A stretch of 60,832 nt of DNA, from contig JAEZDJ010000047.1 in assembly GCA_023429565.1 (NCBI GenBank), forward strand, positions 1 to 60,832. The letters run 5' to 3'. Below are positions 25,156 through 34,324 of this stretch, piece after piece. The DNA is from Actinomycetes bacterium (GTDB taxonomy: Bacteria > Actinomycetota > Coriobacteriia > Coriobacteriales > Eggerthellaceae). The translations under genes were made by a program, and so were the position numbers. Below the pieces are notes generated by a model. It was given only the letters and a program-made list of their open reading frames with translations, was not told where the DNA came from and made no database searches. The first letter of the stretch is position 1, and every line of letters begins with the position of its first letter.

Positions 25156-27789
25156 TTGAAACAGACATTCGATGTGACGGGCATGACCTGTGCGGCCTGC
25201 TCTGCGCGTGTCGAAAAGACGGCCAACGCGGTTTCCGGGGTCGACCATGCGACAGTGAACCTGCTGAAGAACAGCATGGAGGTTGAATATGACGGCAATT
25301 CCGACACCTTGGTGGCAATAAGCGCAGCGGTGGAGAAGGCGGGCTATGGAGCCGTCCAGCGCACGCCGAACGGAGGGGCGCAGCCCGGAGCGGCACGTCC
25401 GGGCAACGCTGCGGCCGACGAGGCGCGGCGCGTGCGGACGAGGCTTGTCGTGTCGTTCATTTTCACCATCCCCCTGTTCTACCTCTCGATGGGCCATATG
25501 TTTGAGTGGCCCCTGCCTTCGTTCTTTGTCGGCGATGCGAACGTGATGGCGTTTGCCCTGACGCAGCTGCTGCTGCTCGCTCCCGTCGTGTTCGTGAACT
25601 TCAAGTTCTTCCGAAATGGATTCAAGACGCTTTTCCATGGGGCTCCCAACATGGATTCCCTCATTGCCCTGGGCTCCACTGCTGCGGTTGCGTATGGCAT
25701 CTACGCCCTCTACCGCATCGCGTACGCGCTCGGTACGGGAGACATGCATGTTGCGCATGAGGCGGCGATGGACCTCTATCTCGAGTCGGCAGCGATGATC
25801 CTCACGCTCATCACGTTGGGGAAGTACTTCGAGGCTCGGGCAAAGGGGCGCACGACCGATGCCATCGCGAAGCTCATGGACCTTGCGCCCAAAACGGCTG
25901 TGCGGGTTGCGCCAGACGGCAGCGAGGAGCGCATCCTTGCCGACGACGTGCGTGCCGGTGACATTCTGGCCGTGCGGGCGGGCGAAGGCATTCCTGTCGA
26001 CGGCGTGGTGGTGGACGGCTCTGGCTCGGTCGACGAATCGGCCATCACGGGAGAGTCGATACCGGTGGACAAGCTTGCCGGAAGCCCCGTCACGGGAGCG
26101 ACCGTCAGCCGCACGGGGTATTTCACCATGGAGGCCACGCGTGTCGGCGCCGACACGACCCTGGCCAGCATCATTCGCCTTGTTGACGAGGCGACGAGCT
26201 CCAAGGCCCCCATTGAGAAAATCGCGGATCGCATCAGCGGCGTGTTCGTCCCGGTGGTGATAGCGATCGCAGTCGTGACGTTTGTCGTGTGGCTGCTGCT
26301 TGGCAGCTCCCTCGAGGTTGCCATGTCGCACGCTGTCACGGTGCTTGTCATCTCGTGTCCCTGCGCCCTTGGCCTGGCAACACCCACGGCCATCATGGTT
26401 GGAACGGGCCGTGGGGCCGCAAACGGCATTCTCGTCAAATCGGCGGAAGCTTTGGAGGGTGCCCACGACGTGCAAACCGTCGTGCTCGACAAGACCGGCA
26501 CAGTGACAAAGGGCGAGCCTGACGTCACGGACGTCATCCTCGTGTCGCAGGGGACGCCTGCCGCGCTCCTGGGCTTGGCCCTTGCCATCGAGCAGCGCTC
26601 AGAGCATCCGCTTGCCCGTGCCGTCTGCGACTACGCCCGCGAACACGGCGCGTTGGCCAGGGGTTCCGTCGAAGGCTTCGTGCAGGTGCCGGGCGAAGGG
26701 ATAGAGGCGGTTGTCGGCGGCGTGCCTTCCTTGGCGGGAAATGCCCGTATGATGGAATCCCATGGTGTGGAGTTGGGTGAATTTGCCCAGCTTGCGCAAA
26801 ACCTTGCCGACGATGGCAAGACGCCGCTGTTCTTCGCGGCGGGCGGCGAGCTTGTCGGCATCGTGGCCGTTGCCGACACGGTCAAGCCCACGAGCGCCGC
26901 CGCAGTTGCGGAACTGTCCTCTATGGGGATCCGCACGGTCATGCTGACGGGCGACAACGAGCGCACTGCTGCCGCCATTCAGCGACAGGTGGGCGTGGAT
27001 GAGGTCATTGCCGGCGTGCTGCCCGACGGCAAGGACCGTGAACTTCGCCGGCTGGGAGCTTTAGGCAAGACGGCCATGGTCGGCGACGGGATCAACGATG
27101 CTCCTGCCCTTGCCCGTGCCGACGTCGGCATTGCCATCGGCGCCGGCACGGACGTGGCGATAGAAAGCGCCGACATCGTGCTCATGAAGAGCGATCTCAT
27201 GGATGTTCCTGCATCGATCCAGCTCTCGCGCGCCACCATGCGCAATATAAAGCAAAACCTGTTCTGGGCGCTGTTCTACAACGTCATCTGCATACCGGTC
27301 GCCGCGGGCGCGCTGGCGGGCATAGGGGTGAACCTCAACCCCATGATAGCTGCCGCCGCCATGAGCCTGAGCTCGGTATGCGTGGTGTCCAACGCCCTGC
27401 GTCTCAGAGGGTGGAAGCCGAAGTTTTCCGCGGAGCCGGCCATCCTTGCGGCGAGCGAGGGTTCTCCGGCGCTGGAGAGCGGCGGCCGGGACAGCTCCGA
27501 GCTGCTCAAGCCCACTGTTGCGGAAAGCTCAAAGAAGACGCCGATAAGCCAAGTAAGCCAAGATGAAAAGGAGATTGTCATGGAGAAGACTTTGCAGGTC
27601 GAGGGCATGATGTGCGAGCATTGCGTCGGGCGTGTGAAAAAGGCGCTTGAGGGGGTTGAGGGGGTTGAACAGGCAACGGTCGATCTCGAGGCTGGCACGG
27701 CGGTTGCCAAGCTTTCCCGTGCGGTGCCTGACACCGTTCTGACTGCCGCGGTTGTCGATGCCGATTATGAGGTGAAGAGCATCTCGTAG
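25156..27789 (+). CDS. copA: Copper-exporting P1B-type ATPase CopA with a fused C-terminal CopZ-like domain
   Basis: An 877-residue Cu(I) efflux pump. An N-terminal HMA domain has GMTCAACS (about 9-16). The membrane core has ITGES, CPC in VISCPCALGLATP (about 400), DKTGTVT (about 445), SEHPLARAV and GDGINDAPAL (about 641). The late-helix MSLSSVCVVSNALRL completes the Cu(I) set. A linker leads to a second HMA domain (about 809-877) with GMMCEHC, fused like CopZ. I chose the TTG at 25156 because AAGGAGGT (25141-25148) lies 7 bases upstream, whereas a GTG at 25147 would overlap that site. CsoR controls it. Confidence 0.95.
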   Translation: MKQTFDVTGMTCAACSARVEKTANAVSGVDHATVNLLKNSMEVEYDGNSDTLVAISAAVEKAGYGAVQRTPNGGAQPGAARPGNAAADEARRVRTRLVVSFIFTIPLFYLSMGHMFEWPLPSFFVGDANVMAFALTQLLLLAPVVFVNFKFFRNGFKTLFHGAPNMDSLIALGSTAAVAYGIYALYRIAYALGTGDMHVAHEAAMDLYLESAAMILTLITLGKYFEARAKGRTTDAIAKLMDLAPKTAVRVAPDGSEERILADDVRAGDILAVRAGEGIPVDGVVVDGSGSVDESAITGESIPVDKLAGSPVTGATVSRTGYFTMEATRVGADTTLASIIRLVDEATSSKAPIEKIADRISGVFVPVVIAIAVVTFVVWLLLGSSLEVAMSHAVTVLVISCPCALGLATPTAIMVGTGRGAANGILVKSAEALEGAHDVQTVVLDKTGTVTKGEPDVTDVILVSQGTPAALLGLALAIEQRSEHPLARAVCDYAREHGALARGSVEGFVQVPGEGIEAVVGGVPSLAGNARMMESHGVELGEFAQLAQNLADDGKTPLFFAAGGELVGIVAVADTVKPTSAAAVAELSSMGIRTVMLTGDNERTAAAIQRQVGVDEVIAGVLPDGKDRELRRLGALGKTAMVGDGINDAPALARADVGIAIGAGTDVAIESADIVLMKSDLMDVPASIQLSRATMRNIKQNLFWALFYNVICIPVAAGALAGIGVNLNPMIAAAAMSLSSVCVVSNALRLRGWKPKFSAEPAILAASEGSPALESGGRDSSELLKPTVAESSKKTPISQVSQDEKEIVMEKTLQVEGMMCEHCVGRVKKALEGVEGVEQATVDLEAGTAVAKLSRAVPDTVLTAAVVDADYEVKSIS
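27580..27789 (+). CDS. Probable internal translation product: CopZ-like copper chaperone within copA
   Basis: Inside copA and in the same frame, AAAAGGAG (27566-27573) is followed after 6 bases by ATG (27580). This would yield a free 69-residue HMA protein beginning MEKTLQVEGMMCEHC, which is a normal CopZ length and start. The same DNA could thus make both a pump with a tethered chaperone and a soluble chaperone. E. coli copA does this by frameshifting, so dual output has a precedent. Internal initiation is inferred from the site quality only. Confidence 0.55.
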   Translation: MEKTLQVEGMMCEHCVGRVKKALEGVEGVEQATVDLEAGTAVAKLSRAVPDTVLTAAVVDADYEVKSIS

Positions 27790-27795
27790 TCGGTG

Positions 27796-27844
27796 CCGTG
27801 CGGCGGATGCGAAGGGCGTGCTCGTCTCTGCGTCCGCCGCACGG
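27796..27844. terminator. Hairpin between copA and the convergent PQ-loop gene
   Basis: CCGTGCGGCGGATGC (27796-27810) pairs with GCGTCCGCCGCACGG (27830-27844), 15 bp with one G-U pair. It lies between convergent stop codons. No U-run is present on either strand, so termination is plausible but not proven. Confidence 0.5.
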
Positions 27845-27862
27845 ACGTCTGACATCGCTTCG

Positions 27863-28159
27863 CTATTCCGGGGAACCTGCGGCCGCGCGGCCCTTGTCCA
27901 GACGGACGTTTCTGAAATACACGACCCAGTTTGCCGCAATGCACACCAGGTTGATGAAATAGACGGCCAATACCCAATTGATGGAGCCGCTGGCAAACTT
28001 CGCCGCTATGCCGGCAAAGTAGCCGGCGGTTATGAGAGCGATGAACTGCCAGCTTGATCCAGCCGCCGTCCGCGCCTTGTAGCCTTTCAGCGCATTTAAA
28101 GGCCACGACAGGCCAAAGCAAATCAGCATGGCCGCCTCGAGCACTTCCGCCACGTGCAC
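27863..28159 (-). CDS. Small PQ-loop/SWEET-like membrane protein
   Basis: A 98-residue protein with three hydrophobic helices (about 5-20, 36-52 and 62-82). The segment CFGLSWPLNALKGYKARTAAGSSWQF matches the PQ-loop/semiSWEET pattern, with Trp-Pro in helix 1 and an Arg-Thr-Ala turn. One three-helix bundle would need to dimerise to transport. Ligand is unknown. It lies 70 bp downstream of the phosphodiesterase gene on the same strand, so it may be its last co-transcribed neighbour. The assignment comes from pattern memory, not alignment. Confidence 0.6.
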   Translation of the reverse strand: MHVAEVLEAAMLICFGLSWPLNALKGYKARTAAGSSWQFIALITAGYFAGIAAKFASGSINWVLAVYFINLVCIAANWVVYFRNVRLDKGRAAAGSPE

Positions 28160-28228
28160 GCACTTCCTTCCGTTTTTTTGTCTGACGGATTGCTATGGTA
28201 GTCCTGCTGAACGTGACTGAGGCTATCT

Positions 28229-28801
28229 TTACATGCTCCCCACATTCGGGCTCTTCTGCCAGGTTCCCTCGCGTAGCATTTCGCCGCTGAGGAGCCTCAG
28301 GGCAAAGCGGCCCTCGTCATAGCTTGCATAGCTTGCCAAGCCATCTTTGGGAAGGGAGGTGCTGCCGGGATTGACGAACAGGACGCCATCGCGTTCCTCC
28401 ATGGTCTTGACGTGCGTGTGTCCCGAGAGGAAGGCGCTTCCCGAAGCCAGGTGAGGGAGATCGTCGGGGCTCATGCCGCCGACATGTCCATGGGTGAGGT
28501 ACAGCAGGTGTCCATCAGCCTCGATCAAGGCATAGTCTGCTTGACAGGGAAAATCAAGCACCATCTGGTCGACCTCCGCATCGCAGTTTCCCCGCACGGC
28601 GATGATGTGGGTGGCCCAGCCGTTCAGGAGGCGTGCGACTTCCTTTGGGTCGTATCTCTCTGGCAGATCGTTGCGCGGTCCGTGGTACAGCAGGTCGCCC
28701 AGGAGCACGATGCGGTCGGGCGATTCCTCTTCGACGCGCAGGGCGAGTGCGCGGGCGGCGGTCGCCGAACCGTGGATATCGGACGCGATGAGCAGCCTCA
28801 T
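28229..28801 (-). CDS. YfcE-type metallophosphodiesterase
   Basis: A 190-residue calcineurin-like phosphoesterase of the MJ0936/YfcE class. Metal-binding motifs are DIHG (SDIHGSATA), GDLLYHG, GNCD (VRGNCDAEVD), THGH and GHTH (LSGHTHVKT), with the characteristic NPGSTSLPK near the end. It would hydrolyse phosphodiesters in the cytosol; the natural substrate is unresolved for the family. The ATG at 28801 overlaps the dGTPase stop by 4 bp (ATGA), so it is translationally coupled. A longer upstream frame start inside dgt is rejected. Confidence 0.92.
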   Translation of the reverse strand: MRLLIASDIHGSATAARALALRVEEESPDRIVLLGDLLYHGPRNDLPERYDPKEVARLLNGWATHIIAVRGNCDAEVDQMVLDFPCQADYALIEADGHLLYLTHGHVGGMSPDDLPHLASGSAFLSGHTHVKTMEERDGVLFVNPGSTSLPKDGLASYASYDEGRFALRLLSGEMLREGTWQKSPNVGSM

Positions 28802-30054
28802 GACACGCCCCCTTCCCGAAGATCGTCGCAATATCTTCTGGTGATGGCTCGCCTGTCGCTGTGCGGGAACAGAAAGCCATGCAGCGCCGTGAAGTAGCTG
28901 TCGGTCATGGATGCCAGATAGTCGGCGACGATCTGGTTCGGTTCCGTCGTCAAGTATCCTTCCGGGGTCAAGCTGCTCGATTTCGTGCAAAGGCCCTTGA
29001 CGTGATGCTTGAACACGGGCGAGCTCTCGTCTCCGGCCTTGAGGTCTGCAAGCAGGCGTTCATAGAGCTCGCCGAACATCTCCTCGACGACATTGCCCGC
29101 TCCGAGCACCTGCCCTTCCAGCTCGTAGATAAGCGCGTAGTTCTGGCGCTTGGCGTGCCTGAGGTCTGCGAAGGCCTCCTCGCTCATGGCGATGCGGTCG
29201 GTGCCGTAGCTTGCATTCACGATGTCGGCAGTGAGATTGTTGATGATGGTCGCATTGTCGCGTCCGATGAACGTGCTGTCGAACACCTCGAGGGATTTCA
29301 GCACGCCTCGGTCGATGGCGTCGCCGCGGTCCTTTCCCACGTAGGCAATCATGTCGCTCACGCGCACGACACACCCCTCCAGGGTCGAGGGCCTGAGCGT
29401 GCGGATGACCCTTTCGTCGGCGATGCAGCTCTCCACAAGGGCGTCAAGCTGGTCAAATGAAGAGAGGGTTCCTCTGTTCAGCACTTGCTGTTCGAACTCG
29501 CCATTATGGCAGAGGGCTCCGTCGAGCGTCTGGAGGCTGACGTTTCTGCGATACAGCTGGTCGAGCACGCGCACGGAATGAACGTTGTGATTGAAGAATC
29601 GGCCGGTGTGTTCGTGGTAGCATGCGCTGAGGAATCGTTCCCCGGCATGGCCGAACGGGGTATGCCCTATGTCATGGCCCAATGCGATGGCTTCGATGAG
29701 CTCGCAATTCAGCCCCAAAAGCTTGCCTATTCCTCGTGCGACGCGGCTCACCAGCTGAACATGCAGGCTGCGTCGGCATATGTCATCGTTTTCAACGAAG
29801 GAGAACACCTGCGTCTTGTCGGCATAGCGGTTGTAGGCCGGCACATTCAGTATCTTCTCGATGTCCCGTGCGAACGCGGGGCGTGCGAGGGTTGCCTCGT
29901 CATGCGGTTTCGCCTCGCGTCTGACGACGTTCGCGTCGTCAAAGCGATGAGGATGCAAACGTCCGGCCGCACGGTCGGCCAGAATGTTGGCCTCGATTTC
30001 GGGGGAAAGGGTTTGGTAGGGAATGCGGTTGGGCTTTTCCTGTCGTTGTTCCAT
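28798..30054 (-). CDS. dgt: dGTPase-like HD-domain triphosphohydrolase
   Basis: A 418-residue HD-superfamily enzyme, probably a deoxyguanosinetriphosphate triphosphohydrolase that releases tripolyphosphate from dNTPs. The N-terminus has the ARPAFARDIEKILN and YRRSLHVQLVS-like segments. The catalytic HD is in GHDIGHTPFGHAGE (about 145-158), and a later His-Asn cluster (HNVHSVRVL) and Asp in VRVSDMIAYVGKD follow. The ATG at 30054 begins MEQRQEKPNRIPY. It is divergent from dnaG, an arrangement I associate with dnaG neighbourhoods in Gram-positives. Confidence 0.9.
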   Translation of the reverse strand: MEQRQEKPNRIPYQTLSPEIEANILADRAAGRLHPHRFDDANVVRREAKPHDEATLARPAFARDIEKILNVPAYNRYADKTQVFSFVENDDICRRSLHVQLVSRVARGIGKLLGLNCELIEAIALGHDIGHTPFGHAGERFLSACYHEHTGRFFNHNVHSVRVLDQLYRRNVSLQTLDGALCHNGEFEQQVLNRGTLSSFDQLDALVESCIADERVIRTLRPSTLEGCVVRVSDMIAYVGKDRGDAIDRGVLKSLEVFDSTFIGRDNATIINNLTADIVNASYGTDRIAMSEEAFADLRHAKRQNYALIYELEGQVLGAGNVVEEMFGELYERLLADLKAGDESSPVFKHHVKGLCTKSSSLTPEGYLTTEPNQIVADYLASMTDSYFTALHGFLFPHSDRRAITRRYCDDLREGGVS

Positions 30055-30284
30055 GGGCTGATTCCTTATGCGTTGATCGCCTTGCGCATGGCCCGGCTTG
30101 TTTGGCGAGCGCAGGGCCGGGCTGCTTGTTTGGGGCCATTGTAGCGCATGGCGGCAGGAGAAGCGCGTCGTGGCTGCAAAAGCGGTTTCGCGGGAGCTCC
30201 TCTTCGTTTGCGGACTGCTCCGCTGTCCTCTGGACTCTTTGCCTTGCGCTATACTGGATTGAAACGACTGCAAGGAAGGCGCGC

Positions 30285-32153
30285 ATGGCGGGAACGATCA
30301 GCGAAGAGGACATCCAGAAGGTCCGAGAGGCAAGCGACCTTGTCGCGCTTGTGGGCGAACGCACCCCGGTCCGTCAGCGGGGACGCGACTTCTGGTGCTG
30401 CTGCCCGTTCCACAACGAAAAGACCCCTTCGATGAAAATCGATCCCGTCCTCCAGCTCTGGCACTGCTTTGGCTGCGGGGAAGGCGGTGACGTGTTCGGC
30501 TTCGTCATGAAGGTCGACGACCTGTCATTTCCCGAAGCGGTGAGGAAACTGGCCGAGCGTGCGCATATCGACATCGTCGACGCCGGCGGGTCCGGCAACG
30601 TTGCCAACAGCCACAAGGCTCGACTCAAAGCCGTGTGCGCCGCCACGGCGGATTTCTATCACACGCAGCTCATGCGCAGCTCTTCGCCTGCGGCAGATGG
30701 AGCCCGATCCTATCTTGGCAGCCGCGGGTTTGGCGGAGGCGTGCCGAAGTCTTGGCAGCTTGGCTTTGCGTCAGGTGGGGGAGCGCTGGTGCGCCATCTC
30801 TCTTCCAAGGGGTTTGGTCCTCGGGAGATGATCGATGCCAACGTTGCCGTGCAGAGCGAGGGAGGTCGTCTCAAGGATCGGTTTTTCAATCGCGTCATGT
30901 TTCCGATCATGGACCCGCAGGGCGAGTGCATAGCGTTTGGGGGACGGGTGGTCGGAGACGGCCAGCCGAAGTATCTCAATTCGCAAGAGACGCCCCTGTT
31001 TCATAAATCTCAGGTGCTCTATGCGCTTGACAAGGCAAAGGCGGCCATGGCAGCCACGGGCGTCGCCGTGGTGGTGGAGGGGTACACCGATGTCATCGCC
31101 CTTCATGAGGCGGGCTTGACGAACGTTGTGGCCACCTTGGGCACGGCGCTCACCTTGCGTCATATCCGGCTCCTCGCGAGACATGCCCAGCATCGTATCG
31201 TGTACCTGTTCGACGGCGACGAGGCGGGGCAGCGCGCGGCCGACCGCGCGCTCGCGTTCATCGATGATTCGATGACCCCCGAGGCGGGCAGGAGCAAGAT
31301 CGAGCTTGCGGCGGTCACCCTGCCGGGGAACCTCGATCCTGCCGAATTCGTGGCTTCCCACGGTGCCGATGAGCTGCGTGACCTCATTTCCAAAGCGCAG
31401 CCGCTTTTGAAGTACGGCATCGACCGGCGCCTTGCACGGCATGATCTCGTCCGAGCCGAAGGTCGCTCGGCTGCGTTGACCGACGCGCTTTCGGTGCTGG
31501 CCCCCATCAAGGACTCCCTGCTTGCGAAGGACTATGCCGTCCAGATAGCCGGCCGTGTCCGAGCGCGCGAACAGGACGTCCTCGACCAGCTCGCTCGTCT
31601 AAAGGCGACGAGGCCCGCCGACGCCGACGAAGGCGATTCTCCGTCGCAAGCAGAGGGTAAGCCCGTCATGCGCGACGCGGGCTTGCCGGAATCGGAACGC
31701 AACCGCCGCCGGTTCGAGCGGGAGTTCCTCAGCCTGATGGCGCGTCGGCCCGATTTGGCGCTCGTGCATGCCGATGCGATTGCCCAGACCCAATGGCACG
31801 AGCACGTGCACGCCGACATTGCCAAGAGCATGCTCGACACCTTGATCGCAGACCCTGCATCATCGGCCGCCCGCATCGTCGCGGCCGCGCAGCAGGAGGT
31901 TGCGGCTGCGGCGGGCATACTCACCTCTGGCTCCATGGCCGATGTTGGGGAGCCGGCACCGGTGGCGGCCTTTCTCATCGAGGAGCTGGCTCTCGGTGAT
32001 GCCGAGGAGGCGGTTGCGACCTTGCGGGCGCGTCTGGCCGACCCTTCCCTGCTTCCCGCCGACGAGTATGAGATGTTGTTCGAGACCGTCGCGTCCATGC
32101 AGAAGGATCTCAACCGGCGCCGCATGGCTCATAAGCCCTTGGAGCCTCGCTAG
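30285..32153 (+). CDS. dnaG: DNA primase
   Basis: A 622-residue primase that makes RNA primers for replication. The N-terminal CHC2 zinc-binding domain has CPFHNEKTPSM and CFGCGEGGD (about 37-66). The TOPRIM core has VVVEGYTDVIAL (about 263) and YLFDGDEAGQRAA (about 308). The C-terminal 180 residues are the more variable helicase-interaction region. MAGTISEEDIQKVRE is a normal DnaG start. A TATACT box sits about 30 bp upstream. The usual partner rpoD does not follow; NfeD and SPFH genes do instead. Confidence 0.96.
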   Translation: MAGTISEEDIQKVREASDLVALVGERTPVRQRGRDFWCCCPFHNEKTPSMKIDPVLQLWHCFGCGEGGDVFGFVMKVDDLSFPEAVRKLAERAHIDIVDAGGSGNVANSHKARLKAVCAATADFYHTQLMRSSSPAADGARSYLGSRGFGGGVPKSWQLGFASGGGALVRHLSSKGFGPREMIDANVAVQSEGGRLKDRFFNRVMFPIMDPQGECIAFGGRVVGDGQPKYLNSQETPLFHKSQVLYALDKAKAAMAATGVAVVVEGYTDVIALHEAGLTNVVATLGTALTLRHIRLLARHAQHRIVYLFDGDEAGQRAADRALAFIDDSMTPEAGRSKIELAAVTLPGNLDPAEFVASHGADELRDLISKAQPLLKYGIDRRLARHDLVRAEGRSAALTDALSVLAPIKDSLLAKDYAVQIAGRVRAREQDVLDQLARLKATRPADADEGDSPSQAEGKPVMRDAGLPESERNRRRFEREFLSLMARRPDLALVHADAIAQTQWHEHVHADIAKSMLDTLIADPASSAARIVAAAQQEVAAAAGILTSGSMADVGEPAPVAAFLIEELALGDAEEAVATLRARLADPSLLPADEYEMLFETVASMQKDLNRRRMAHKPLEPR

Positions 32154-32243
32154 CCCGCTCGCATCTCGCGAGTTTGTCCGTCTTGAAAGCATCGGCCGTG
32201 CTCAATGCTATACTCGATAAGACGAAGAGAAAGGAGTCTCCCC

Positions 32244-32672
32244 ATGAACCCCTTTGCGTGGCTGGCCGTGGCATTCGTCATGGCGGCGGTCGAGGTGATT
32301 TCATTCGGCCTGATCACCCTCTGGTTCGTCATCGGCGCCCTCGCTGCCTTCATTGTAAGTCTGCTCGGCGGTGACCTGCTCTTGCAGATTGTCGTGTTTC
32401 TGGTCGTTTCCGTAGTCTGCCTCATCGTGCTCCGTCCCGTGTTCATCAAGTATCGCCGACGTGGGCAGGAGAGCGAGCCGACGGAGATCGGCCGGTCGGC
32501 CGTCGTGGTCGAGACCGTGGACAACGATCGGCTTATTGGTCGAGTCGAAACCGAAGACCGCATGACGTGGGCGGCCCGTTCGGCTGACGGCTCCGTCATC
32601 CCTGCAGGAACGATTGTGTATGTTGTGGGACAGGAAAGCGTCAAACTCATCGTTGAAAGGAAGTCCCTATGA
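32244..32672 (+). CDS. NfeD family membrane protein
   Basis: A 142-residue short NfeD protein with two to three N-terminal transmembrane helices (about 4-62). A soluble OB-fold domain (about 75-142) contains the typical GRSAVVVETVDNDRLIGRV and IPAGTIVYVV pattern. It partners SPFH/stomatin proteins in membrane-domain organisation. AAAGGAGTC precedes the ATG at 32244. Its stop overlaps the SPFH gene start (ATGA), consistent with a complex made in fixed ratio. Confidence 0.92.
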   Translation: MNPFAWLAVAFVMAAVEVISFGLITLWFVIGALAAFIVSLLGGDLLLQIVVFLVVSVVCLIVLRPVFIKYRRRGQESEPTEIGRSAVVVETVDNDRLIGRVETEDRMTWAARSADGSVIPAGTIVYVVGQESVKLIVERKSL

Positions 32673-33637
32673 ACTTCATTGCCGCCCTTGATCCGGTCAC
32701 GATCGTCGTCATCGTCGTCGTGGTCATCGTCGTGCTTTTCTCGGTCACGTGCATCAAGATCGTTCCGCAGGCGTCGGCATCCATCGTCGAACGTCTGGGT
32801 TCGTATCTGACCACCTGGAACAATGGCCTTCATATCAAGGTGCCGTTCATCGACCGCGTGCGCAGCGGCATCACGCTGAAGGAGCAGGTGACTGATTTCC
32901 CTCCTCAGCCCGTCATCACGAAGGACAACGTCACCATGTCCATTGACACGGTCGTTTTCTTCAAGATCATGGACCCCAAGCTGTTCTGCTATGGGGTGGA
33001 GAACCCCTTCATCGCCATCGAGAACCTGACGGCCACCACGCTTCGCAACATCATCGGCGACCTCGACCTCGACACGACGCTCGTTTCTCGCGACACCATC
33101 AATTCCAAGATGCGCGCCATCCTGGACGAAGCCACCGATGCCTGGGGCATCAAGGTGAACCGCGTCGAGGTGAAGAACATCACTCCTCCTGCCGCCATCC
33201 AGCAGGCCATGGAAAAACAGATGAAAGCGGAACGGGAAAAGCGTGAGGCGGTGCTTCTGGCGGAAGGGGAGAAGCAGGCGGCCATCACCATTGCCGAAGG
33301 AAACAAGCAGGCTCGAATCCTCTCGGCAGAGGCTGAGAAGCAGACGGTCATCCTGGCTGCCGAAGCAGACAAGGAAAAGCAGATCCGGGAAGCCGAGGGT
33401 GAGGCGGAGGCGATCAAGAGCGTGCAGCAGGCAACCGCTGACAGCATCCGAATGATTCGCGAGGCTGCAGCTGACGAGGCTGTGCTCACCATCAAGGCCC
33501 TCGATGCGTTTGCGGCCGCTGCCAACGGACAGGCAACGAAGATCATCATTCCCTCCGACATCCAGGGCATCGCGGGGCTTGCGGCGTCGCTCAAGGAGAT
33601 CGTCGTTGGAGAGAAGGACGGTTCACCGAAGGAGTAG
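32669..33637 (+). CDS. SPFH/Band 7 (stomatin/QmcA-like) protein
   Basis: A 322-residue membrane-anchored SPFH protein. One N-terminal helix (about 10-28) precedes the band-7 domain (about 35-190; IVPQASASIVERLGSY, GITLKEQVTDFPPQPVITKDNV). A long Ala/Glu/Lys-rich coiled coil (about 180-285), with repeated AEGEKQAAITIAEGNK-type heptads, follows. It oligomerises at the membrane and often chaperones proteases or lipids. It is translationally coupled to the NfeD gene. The overall form resembles QmcA/stomatin rather than HflK/C. Confidence 0.93.
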   Translation: MNFIAALDPVTIVVIVVVVIVVLFSVTCIKIVPQASASIVERLGSYLTTWNNGLHIKVPFIDRVRSGITLKEQVTDFPPQPVITKDNVTMSIDTVVFFKIMDPKLFCYGVENPFIAIENLTATTLRNIIGDLDLDTTLVSRDTINSKMRAILDEATDAWGIKVNRVEVKNITPPAAIQQAMEKQMKAEREKREAVLLAEGEKQAAITIAEGNKQARILSAEAEKQTVILAAEADKEKQIREAEGEAEAIKSVQQATADSIRMIREAAADEAVLTIKALDAFAAAANGQATKIIIPSDIQGIAGLAASLKEIVVGEKDGSPKE

Positions 33638-33770
33638 GGCCAACGACCTCGTTCTTTATGGAACTTTCCCGCAGGGCACTGGACAAGGTGCGTGCAAAAC
33701 CGCACAATGCAGGGTAGTGAATCATATCGTGTCCCGGCCCTGTTCGGGGCACGTTCCATAGAGTGAGGAC

Positions 33771-34322
33771 GTGTTGAGCGTGATTACCATCGTACAGTCT
33801 CCCAACCCGGTGTTGAACCAGGTGTGCGAACCTTGCGACCTGAATGACAAAAGTCTGAGGAAGCTCGCGAAACAGATGGCGAAAGCCATGTATAAAAACG
33901 ACGGCTGCGGTTTGGCGGCCCCACAGCTGGGCGTCGCCAAACGCCTTGTCGTCGTTGACTGCAATCAGGACGAGGGTGAACAGGATCCCCTTGTGCTCGT
34001 GAACCCCGTGCTCGTCGATACGAAGGGCGATCCCGTCGTCGAGGGAGAGGGGTGCCTGTCGTGTCCTGGCATTTCGGTGCCCGTCTCCCGTCAGCCTTGG
34101 GCGCTCGTTCGCTATTCCGACCTCGATGGCGAGGAATGGGAGGTCGAGGGCGACGGGCTTCTCGGGCGCTGCCTTCAGCACGAGCTCGATCATCTTGACG
34201 GCATCACCCTGTTCGAGCGGTGCGATCCCCTTGCCCGTCTCCAGGCTCTGCGTGACTATGAGCTGGCCTGTGCCGCCGGCGCCAAGCCGGGCGAGACGTC
34301 TGTCGAAGCGCGGGTGCGCTGA
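33771..34322 (+). CDS. def: Peptide deformylase
   Basis: A 183-residue metalloenzyme that removes the N-formyl group from new proteins. All three motifs are present: GCGLAAPQLG (motif 1, first G-x-G-L), EGCLSCPG (motif 2, metal Cys) and QHELDHLDG (motif 3, HExxH). The frame opens at GTG 33771 with GAGG just upstream; TTG one codon later and another GTG shortly after are alternatives. It is followed 2 bp later by fmt, the usual pairing of deformylation with formylation. Confidence 0.95.
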   Translation: MLSVITIVQSPNPVLNQVCEPCDLNDKSLRKLAKQMAKAMYKNDGCGLAAPQLGVAKRLVVVDCNQDEGEQDPLVLVNPVLVDTKGDPVVEGEGCLSCPGISVPVSRQPWALVRYSDLDGEEWEVEGDGLLGRCLQHELDHLDGITLFERCDPLARLQALRDYELACAAGAKPGETSVEARVR

Positions 34323-34324
34323 CC

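Noticed and set aside
25102..26475. 457-residue open frame on the minus strand
   Set aside because: It is antisense to copA, with unrecognisable composition.
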